Shown: one piece after another, positions 14,308 to 19,312 of the stretch
Numbering within the stretch: position 1 is the first letter of the stretch
How the letters are laid out: the number at the start of each line of letters is the position of its first letter
NCBI GenBank assembly: GCA_041678685.1
Contig: JBAYNV010000028.1
Coordinates: 1 to 19,312 of the forward strand
DNA: 19,312 nucleotides
Source: DUPQ01 sp041678685
GTDB taxonomy: Bacteria; Bacillota; Clostridia; DUPQ01
Direction of reading: 5' to 3'
Program-made: the position numbers and the translations under genes
The notes under the pieces: model-generated
The model's database searches: none
Seen by the model: only the letters and a program-made list of their open reading frames with translations
What the model was told of the DNA's origin: nothing

Positions 14308-15577
14308 GGACGACAGGGCAGGTTTTCAAAAACGTATTAGAAAAGACGGCTTTCTCAATGATAAGAGCGTCATGACCGTTGTGACGGATATCATGGAGGA
14401 TGTCTATGAAAACAGGGATCAGGCTTTGATCAGATATACGAGGAAATTCGACGGTTTTGATCTTTCCAAAGAAAACATACTTGTGACGGAGGAAGAGATA
14501 AAACAGGCCTATCAGGAGGTCGATAAAGACCTTTTAAAGGTCATACAGGATGTGTGTATCAACGTTGCCGCATATTCCATGAAGCAGAAGGAACAGGGCT
14601 TCCTGTGGGAAAAGAATGAAGGCATAACCATAGGCCAGAGGATCACTCCGTTAAAAAGAGTGGGAGTATATATCCCCGGCGGTACCGCGCCTTTGATCTC
14701 TTCAGTCATAATGAATGCGATGCCCGCATATATAGCTGGAGTGAAAGAGGTAATAATGTGCACTCCTCCTCCTATAGACGCAGCACGGATCGTTGCCGCA
14801 AAAGAAGCGCATGTGAGCAGGATATACAGGGTAGGCGGGGCTCAGGCGGTATTTGCCATGGCTTTTGGAACAGAGAGCATCAAAAAATGCGACAAGATCA
14901 CGGGACCCGGAAATATATATGTGGCATATGCTAAGAAACTTGCTTACGGTTTCTGCGGTATAGACATGGTAGCCGGTCCGAGCGAGATAATGATAGTAGC
15001 CGATGAGACAGCGGATCCGGTATTCATAGCGGCGGATATGCTCGGGCAGGCCGAACACGATAAACTTGCATGCAGTTCGCTTCTTACGGTTTCACCGGAT
15101 CTTGCACAGAAGGTGAATATCGAGATAGACAGACAGCTTAAAACTTTAAAAAGAAAAAAGATAATAGAGGAAAGCCTCAATAACAGCGGAGCGATATACA
15201 TTGGCAGCAGCATTATGGACTGTATCAGCCTGCTGAATGAATGCGCGCCGGAGCATGCCGAACTGATGGTGGAGGATCCGAAAGCCTATTCGCATCTTGT
15301 GACCGATGCCGGAGCGGTGTTCCTTGGAGCATATTCGCCCGAACCTCTGGGAGACTATTATGCGGGTCCGAACCATACGCTTCCTACAGGCGGTACGGCA
15401 AGATTCTTCTCTCCTTTGGGAGTATATGACTTCATGAAGAAGACCAGTATCATTTTCTACAGCAGAGAGGAACTGGAAAAGGTACATGAAAAGATCGAGA
15501 CATTTGCCATGTGCGAGCAGCTCGATGCTCATGCGAATGCGGTCAGCGTAAGGTTCAGGGAGGGTAAAAATGAGTAG
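14291..15577 (+). CDS. hisD: Histidinol dehydrogenase HisD
   Basis: The 428-residue enzyme carries out the last two NAD-dependent oxidations, histidinol to histidinal to histidine. Zinc and catalytic residues are in place: Q253 and H256 in L-G-Q-A-E-H-D-K, E321 and H322 in A-P-E-H-A-E, the G-D-Y-Y-A-G-P-N-H segment, and a C-terminal D-A-H-A-N-A-V-S-V-R motif. Length is typical. AAAGGAG at 14277-14283 sets the ATG at 14291, which lies inside the end of hisG (17-base overlap). It ends with TAG inside the first codons of hisC. Confidence 0.97.
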   Translation: MVPVFKDDRAGFQKRIRKDGFLNDKSVMTVVTDIMEDVYENRDQALIRYTRKFDGFDLSKENILVTEEEIKQAYQEVDKDLLKVIQDVCINVAAYSMKQKEQGFLWEKNEGITIGQRITPLKRVGVYIPGGTAPLISSVIMNAMPAYIAGVKEVIMCTPPPIDAARIVAAKEAHVSRIYRVGGAQAVFAMAFGTESIKKCDKITGPGNIYVAYAKKLAYGFCGIDMVAGPSEIMIVADETADPVFIAADMLGQAEHDKLACSSLLTVSPDLAQKVNIEIDRQLKTLKRKKIIEESLNNSGAIYIGSSIMDCISLLNECAPEHAELMVEDPKAYSHLVTDAGAVFLGAYSPEPLGDYYAGPNHTLPTGGTARFFSPLGVYDFMKKTSIIFYSREELEKVHEKIETFAMCEQLDAHANAVSVRFREGKNE

Positions 15578-16628
15578 ACTGTACAGCGATGTTCTTAAAG
15601 GGCTTGAACCATATACCCCGGGAGAACAGCTCAATGATAAAAGATACATAAAGCTGAATACGAACGAGAATCCTTATCCTCCTTCAAAAAAGGTGATTGA
15701 CAGCATAAAGGAATTCGCAAACAGTGATCTTCGCCTGTATCCGGATCCGAAAGCCCGGATACTGACCGATGCATTAAGTGAGAAATACTCAGTGGAAGCG
15801 AAGAATATTTTTATCGGGAACGGATCGGATGAAGTCCTTGCAATGGCGTTCGATGCTTTCTATGCAAAAAAGCAAGTGGCTTTCCCAGAGCTTACATACA
15901 GTTTCTATCCTGTGTACTGCAGCCTGTTCGATATAGATGCCGTAAAGGTTAAAATGAAAGACAGATTCGCAATTGATAAAGAAGCGCTTCTGTCACTTGA
16001 TATGGGAAAAGCATTTGCCAATCCTAATGCCCCGACAGGGGAACTGATCGAAAGGGAATATATCATATCGCTTTTAGAAAAGAACAAAGATGATGTGATG
16101 CTCATAGACGAGGCGTATATGGATTTTGCCGATCACGACGAGAGCATGATCCCGTATATACGGCAATTCGACAATCTGCTTGTGGTCCGGACATTTTCCA
16201 AATCATACAGCCTTGCGGGAATGAGGATAGGATATGCGATCGGAAATGAGGAGCTCATAAAAGGCCTTGAAATGGTGAAAAACTCATTCAATTCATATCC
16301 TGTCGACAGGATCGCGCAGGCGGCAGGTACGGAAGCCGTAAAAGACCGCGCATATTTCGATGATATAAACACCAGAGTGGTAAAAACACGCAAAAGAACA
16401 GCCAAGGTTTTAAAAGATATGGGATGCGCCGTGCTTCCATCAGAGAGCAACTTTTTACTTGTGTCTTTCAAGGGATATACATCGCTTGAAATCTATACAA
16501 AATTCAGGGAGAAAGGTATACTTATAAGGCAGTTCCGGTCAATGAAAGATCATGTCAGGATCTCCATAGGGACAGACGAAGATATGGATACCCTGCTGCG
16601 TTACGCAAAGGAGATTTTAACCAAATGA
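15570..16628 (+). CDS. hisC: Histidinol-phosphate aminotransferase HisC
   Basis: The 352-residue fold-type I PLP enzyme converts imidazole-acetol phosphate to histidinol phosphate using glutamate. The PLP lysine is K211 in T-F-S-K-S-Y-S-L-A-G-M-R-I-G. Other family motifs are N-T-N-E-N-P-Y-P-P-S, L-Y-P-D-P near residue 53, G-N-G-S-D-E and N-P-N-A-P-T-G. GGGAGGGT precedes the start, which overlaps hisD by 8 bases. It shares an ATGA overlap with hisB. Its position between hisD and hisB identifies it over other class I/II aminotransferases. Confidence 0.96.
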   Translation: MSRLYSDVLKGLEPYTPGEQLNDKRYIKLNTNENPYPPSKKVIDSIKEFANSDLRLYPDPKARILTDALSEKYSVEAKNIFIGNGSDEVLAMAFDAFYAKKQVAFPELTYSFYPVYCSLFDIDAVKVKMKDRFAIDKEALLSLDMGKAFANPNAPTGELIEREYIISLLEKNKDDVMLIDEAYMDFADHDESMIPYIRQFDNLLVVRTFSKSYSLAGMRIGYAIGNEELIKGLEMVKNSFNSYPVDRIAQAAGTEAVKDRAYFDDINTRVVKTRKRTAKVLKDMGCAVLPSESNFLLVSFKGYTSLEIYTKFREKGILIRQFRSMKDHVRISIGTDEDMDTLLRYAKEILTK

Positions 16629-17209
16629 GAACAGCAACTGTAAAGAGGAAGACAAAGGAAACAGACATATGCCTTTCCATAGATCTGGATGGAAAAGGCG
16701 TATACAAAGTAGCGACCGGGATAGGTTTTTTAGATCACATGATGGAACTCTTTTCCAGACACAGTCTGATCGATATCGATCTTTCCGTATCGGGTGATAC
16801 GTTCGTGGATTGCCACCATACCGTCGAAGATACCGGCATCGTTCTTGGAAAAGCTCTGAAAGAAGCGCTCAAAGACAAGAAGTCCATAGCAAGATATGGA
16901 TTTGCTTCAGTACCTATGGATGAATCACTTACAAACGTGACAGTCGACCTTAGCGGGAGAGCCTATACAGTATATAACTGTCCGGTATCAGGCGGTTCGA
17001 TTGGGGAGATGGATTTCGAGACATTGGAGGAATTCGTCCGTGCGTTATCGGATAATCTTGGTGCAAACATACATGTGAACGTGCAATACGGTTCAAACAG
17101 GCATCATGTGGCTGAAAGCATATTCAAAGCGCTGGCACGAAGCCTGAGACAGGCCATAAGCATAGATGAAAAGGAAAGCGGGATACCTTCCACAAAAGGA
17201 GAGATATAA
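16625..17209 (+). CDS. hisB: Imidazoleglycerol-phosphate dehydratase HisB
   Basis: The 194-residue monofunctional dehydratase removes water from imidazole glycerol phosphate. Metal-binding motifs of the two half-repeats are present: D-H-M-M-E-L-F-S-R-H, then C-H-H-T-V-E-D (H64, H65, E68), and R-H-H-V-A-E-S (H160, H161), with the family C-terminus S-T-K-G-E. No histidinol-phosphatase domain is attached, and no separate hisN/hisK is seen in the window, so the phosphatase is elsewhere. ATGA overlap with hisC; its stop shares one base with the purC start. Confidence 0.97.
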   Translation: MRTATVKRKTKETDICLSIDLDGKGVYKVATGIGFLDHMMELFSRHSLIDIDLSVSGDTFVDCHHTVEDTGIVLGKALKEALKDKKSIARYGFASVPMDESLTNVTVDLSGRAYTVYNCPVSGGSIGEMDFETLEEFVRALSDNLGANIHVNVQYGSNRHHVAESIFKALARSLRQAISIDEKESGIPSTKGEI

Positions 17210-18054
17210 TGACAGTAAAACCATATAAACAGGGAAAAGTAAGGGATCTGTATGATCTTGGGGATAAGATACTGATGGTGTCTTCGGACAGAATATCCGC
17301 ATTCGACTGCGTATTCGACCAGCTCATACCGGGAAAAGGCATAATACTCAACAGCATATCAGCCTTCTGGTTTGAATATACTAAAGATATCATGCCAAAC
17401 CATATGATAACCGCGGATATATCAAAATTTCCAAAGCCATTCTGCGATGACATATACTTCAAAGGCAGATCGATGCTCGTGAAAAAAATAGAAATGCTTC
17501 CGGTAGAATGCATCGTAAGGGGATATCTTGAAGGAAGCGGATTGAAGGAATACAAGGCGACCGGAAGCATATGCGGCATTAAACTGAAGGAAGGGCTGCT
17601 GCAGGCTTCCAAACTGGACGAGCCGATCTATACTCCTTCTCTTAAGGAATCCGAAGGACATGATGTGAACGTGACATATGAGGGCACTGTGAAGGCAATA
17701 GGCAGCAAGTATGCAAAGCTCATAAAAGACAAGAGCCTGGAACTGTATAAGAAAGCAAGCGATTATGCATATACCAAAGGTATCATAATTGCTGACACTA
17801 AATTCGAGTTCGGGATATCAGATGGGGAGCTCGTGCTTGCCGACGAAATATTCACTCCGGATTCTTCAAGATTCTGGGATCTTTCTGACTATATGCCGGG
17901 AAGAGCGCAGAAGAGTTTTGACAAGCAGTTCTTACGTGAATATCTTGAAAGCACAGGATGGGACAAGACCCCTCCGGCTCCAAAGCTTACCGGATATGTC
18001 ATAGAACAGACGATCAGGAAGTATAACGAAGCATACGAAAGGCTGACAAAGTGA
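17209..18054 (+). CDS. purC: Phosphoribosylaminoimidazole-succinocarboxamide (SAICAR) synthase PurC
   Basis: This ATP-dependent enzyme joins CAIR and aspartate to SAICAR in purine synthesis. Signature segments are G-K-V-R-D-L-Y-D (residues 7-14), S-S-D-R-I-S-A-F-D, E-C-I-V-R-G-Y-L-E-G-S-G, S-E-G-H-D-V-N, and the C-terminal D-S-S-R-F-W-D and F-L-R-E-Y-L. At 281 residues it is the longer type, like yeast Ade1, rather than the about 240-residue B. subtilis type. Its ATG shares one base with the hisB stop (TAATG), and its end overlaps hisH by 4 bases, so it is a fully integrated member of the histidine operon and not a neighbour. The link is metabolic: HisF/HisH releases AICAR, which re-enters the purine pathway two steps after PurC. 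Confidence 0.96.
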   Translation: MTVKPYKQGKVRDLYDLGDKILMVSSDRISAFDCVFDQLIPGKGIILNSISAFWFEYTKDIMPNHMITADISKFPKPFCDDIYFKGRSMLVKKIEMLPVECIVRGYLEGSGLKEYKATGSICGIKLKEGLLQASKLDEPIYTPSLKESEGHDVNVTYEGTVKAIGSKYAKLIKDKSLELYKKASDYAYTKGIIIADTKFEFGISDGELVLADEIFTPDSSRFWDLSDYMPGRAQKSFDKQFLREYLESTGWDKTPPAPKLTGYVIEQTIRKYNEAYERLTK

Positions 18055-18677
18055 TACTGATAGCTGATTACGGGATGGGGAATCTTTCAAGCATCATAAA
18101 GGCGTTTGAATATGTGGGAGAAAAGATATCGATCACAAAAGATCCCGATATGCTCAAAAAAGCCGATAAGATAGTGCTGCCCGGTGTCGGTGCTTTTCAG
18201 ACAGCGATGGAGAACATATCGAAAAACGGTATGGACGATTCCATAAAAGACGAAATCAGCAAAGGCAAACCATTTTTAGGGATATGCCTGGGTTTTCAGC
18301 TTTTATTCTCCGGATCGGAAGAAACAAGGAAAGAAAACGATCAGGTAACCGGGAAAAGCGGGATGGGTATCGTTGAAGGACGTGTTGTAAGATTCAGAGA
18401 TGACATGGGACTCAAAGTGCCTCAGATAGGCTGGAACTCCGTATATCCCGACAGCGGATGCAGTATCTTAAATAAATACGCGGAAAGATATTTCTATTTC
18501 GTACATTCGTATTATCCCGCTCAGACCGGGGACGACATCAAAGGCAGGGCATATTGCGAATACGGTGAAAGGTTCGTGTGCGCGATAGAGAAGGACAATA
18601 TACTGGCATGCCAGTTCCACCCTGAAAAGAGCGGGGATGCAGGCATAGAACTGATCAGGGACTGGTCATCATTATGA
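18051..18677 (+). CDS. hisH: Imidazole glycerol phosphate synthase, glutaminase subunit HisH
   Basis: The 208-residue class I glutamine amidotransferase supplies ammonia to HisF. The catalytic triad is C79 in G-I-C-L-G-F-Q, H190 and E192 in Q-F-H-P-E-K-S; the N-terminus I-A-D-Y-G-M-G-N-L and the P-G-V-G-A-F segment are typical. It starts with GTG at 18051 inside the purC stop region (4-base overlap), with AAAGG about 8 bases upstream. It overlaps hisA by 4 bases. hisF is expected beyond the window after hisA. Confidence 0.97.
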   Translation: MILIADYGMGNLSSIIKAFEYVGEKISITKDPDMLKKADKIVLPGVGAFQTAMENISKNGMDDSIKDEISKGKPFLGICLGFQLLFSGSEETRKENDQVTGKSGMGIVEGRVVRFRDDMGLKVPQIGWNSVYPDSGCSILNKYAERYFYFVHSYYPAQTGDDIKGRAYCEYGERFVCAIEKDNILACQFHPEKSGDAGIELIRDWSSL

Positions 18678-19312
18678 TAATATATCCTGCAATAGATCTT
18701 TTAAACGGTAAATGTGTGAGGTTATATAAAGGGGATTACAACAATGTCACAGAATATTCCGATGATCCTGTTGCAGTTGCAATGAGGTTCAGAAGCTTAG
18801 GAGCGACACATATCCATATAGTTGATCTAAATGGCGCAAAGGATAATGACAGCATAAATTTCGACTATATAAAAGCCATATACCTTGCATGCGGCCTTCT
18901 CATACAGACAGGCGGAGGCATACGTACAATGGACAGGATCGAAAAACTCATAACATCAGGCGTTCATAGAGTAGTGCTTGGCACTGCGGCGGTCAAAGAC
19001 ATATCGTTCACGGAAAAAGCCGTTAAGGAATACAAAAACCATATAGTCATCGGAATAGATGCAAGAAACGGAAAGGTGTCTACCGACGGATGGACAAAAG
19101 ACAGTGACATAGATGCGGTCGGGTTCGGTAGGAAAATGAAGGCGATAGGCGCAGTATCCGCAGTATATACCGATATTTCAAGGGACGGGACGCTTGAAGG
19201 GCCGGATATCGAAGGACTGAAAAGAATGATCGGGGAAACCGGGCTGGATATGATCGCTTCAGGCGGTATAAAGGATATGAGTGACATTAGGGAAGTAAAA
19301 AAAGCCGGGGCA
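18674..19312 (+). CDS. hisA: Phosphoribosylformimino-AICAR ribotide isomerase HisA, 3' end outside window
   Basis: An open frame from the ATG at 18674 (ATGA overlap with the hisH stop) continues to the window end for 213 codons without a stop. It encodes a beta/alpha-barrel isomerase: Y-P-A-I-D-L-L-N-G-K-C-V-R-L with D8, G-G-G-I-R-T, V-L-G-T-A-A-V, G-I-D-A-R-N-G with D129, T-D-I-S-R-D-G-T-L near 166-174, and A-S-G-G-I. D8 and D129 correspond to the usual acid/base pair. HisA is preferred over HisF because of the L-N-G-K-C-V-R-L and D-I-S-R-D-G-T-L segments. About 30 residues are missing at the C-terminus. Confidence 0.96.
   Translation, partial: MIIYPAIDLLNGKCVRLYKGDYNNVTEYSDDPVAVAMRFRSLGATHIHIVDLNGAKDNDSINFDYIKAIYLACGLLIQTGGGIRTMDRIEKLITSGVHRVVLGTAAVKDISFTEKAVKEYKNHIVIGIDARNGKVSTDGWTKDSDIDAVGFGRKMKAIGAVSAVYTDISRDGTLEGPDIEGLKRMIGETGLDMIASGGIKDMSDIREVKKAGA

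Overview
The window looks like a chromosomal segment of a moderately AT-rich low-GC Gram-positive bacterium, probably a Clostridia/Lachnospiraceae-type organism. The basis is the strong purine-rich ribosome-binding sites, abundant ATA and AGA/AGG codons, a HisZ-dependent short HisG, a TPP-riboswitch-controlled ThiT S component, MalF/MalG-type sugar permeases and a lipobox lipoprotein. Placement below phylum is inference. No tRNA, rRNA, IS element, prophage or CRISPR array was seen.

Region 1 (1-584, minus): an Eis-like GNAT acetyltransferase gene that runs off the left edge. A single in-frame TAG interrupts it inside the acetyl-CoA-binding motif, while the frame stays open and family-like on both sides. 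It appears freshly inactivated, or the base is an error.

Region 2 (684-11368, plus): a sugar locus. A PfkB/fructokinase-like kinase gene is followed by a LacI-family regulator gene. Next comes a promoter with two near-identical LacI-type operators (TTAACCGGTTAA and TTAACCGATTAA), which heads a long operon: URO-D/MtaA-like protein with an H-x-C...C zinc motif; a solute-binding protein fused in one polypeptide to a MalF-type permease; a MalG-type permease; a cytoplasmic GH13 neopullulanase/cyclomaltodextrinase-like enzyme; a lipoprotein with two diverged SusE/X25-like domains; a metal-dependent amidohydrolase; and a second, different URO-D-like protein. The transporter and GH13 point to alpha-glucan oligosaccharides. 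The two URO-D proteins and the amidohydrolase are not explained by ordinary maltodextrin use, and they are the best candidate here for undescribed chemistry, for example removal of a methyl or other decoration from the sugar. No ABC ATPase and no corrinoid protein is encoded in the window.

Region 3 (11369-12335): a thiamine uptake unit with its own promoter, two leader hairpins, a TPP riboswitch, a hairpin that buries the Shine-Dalgarno sequence, thiT, and a strong intrinsic terminator.

Region 4 (12349-19312, plus): a histidine operon, hisZ-hisG-hisD-hisC-hisB-purC-hisH-hisA, in which every adjacent pair of genes overlaps. hisA is cut by the right edge. purC (SAICAR synthase) lies between hisB and hisH, placing a purine step next to the gene for the glutaminase subunit of the synthase that releases AICAR.
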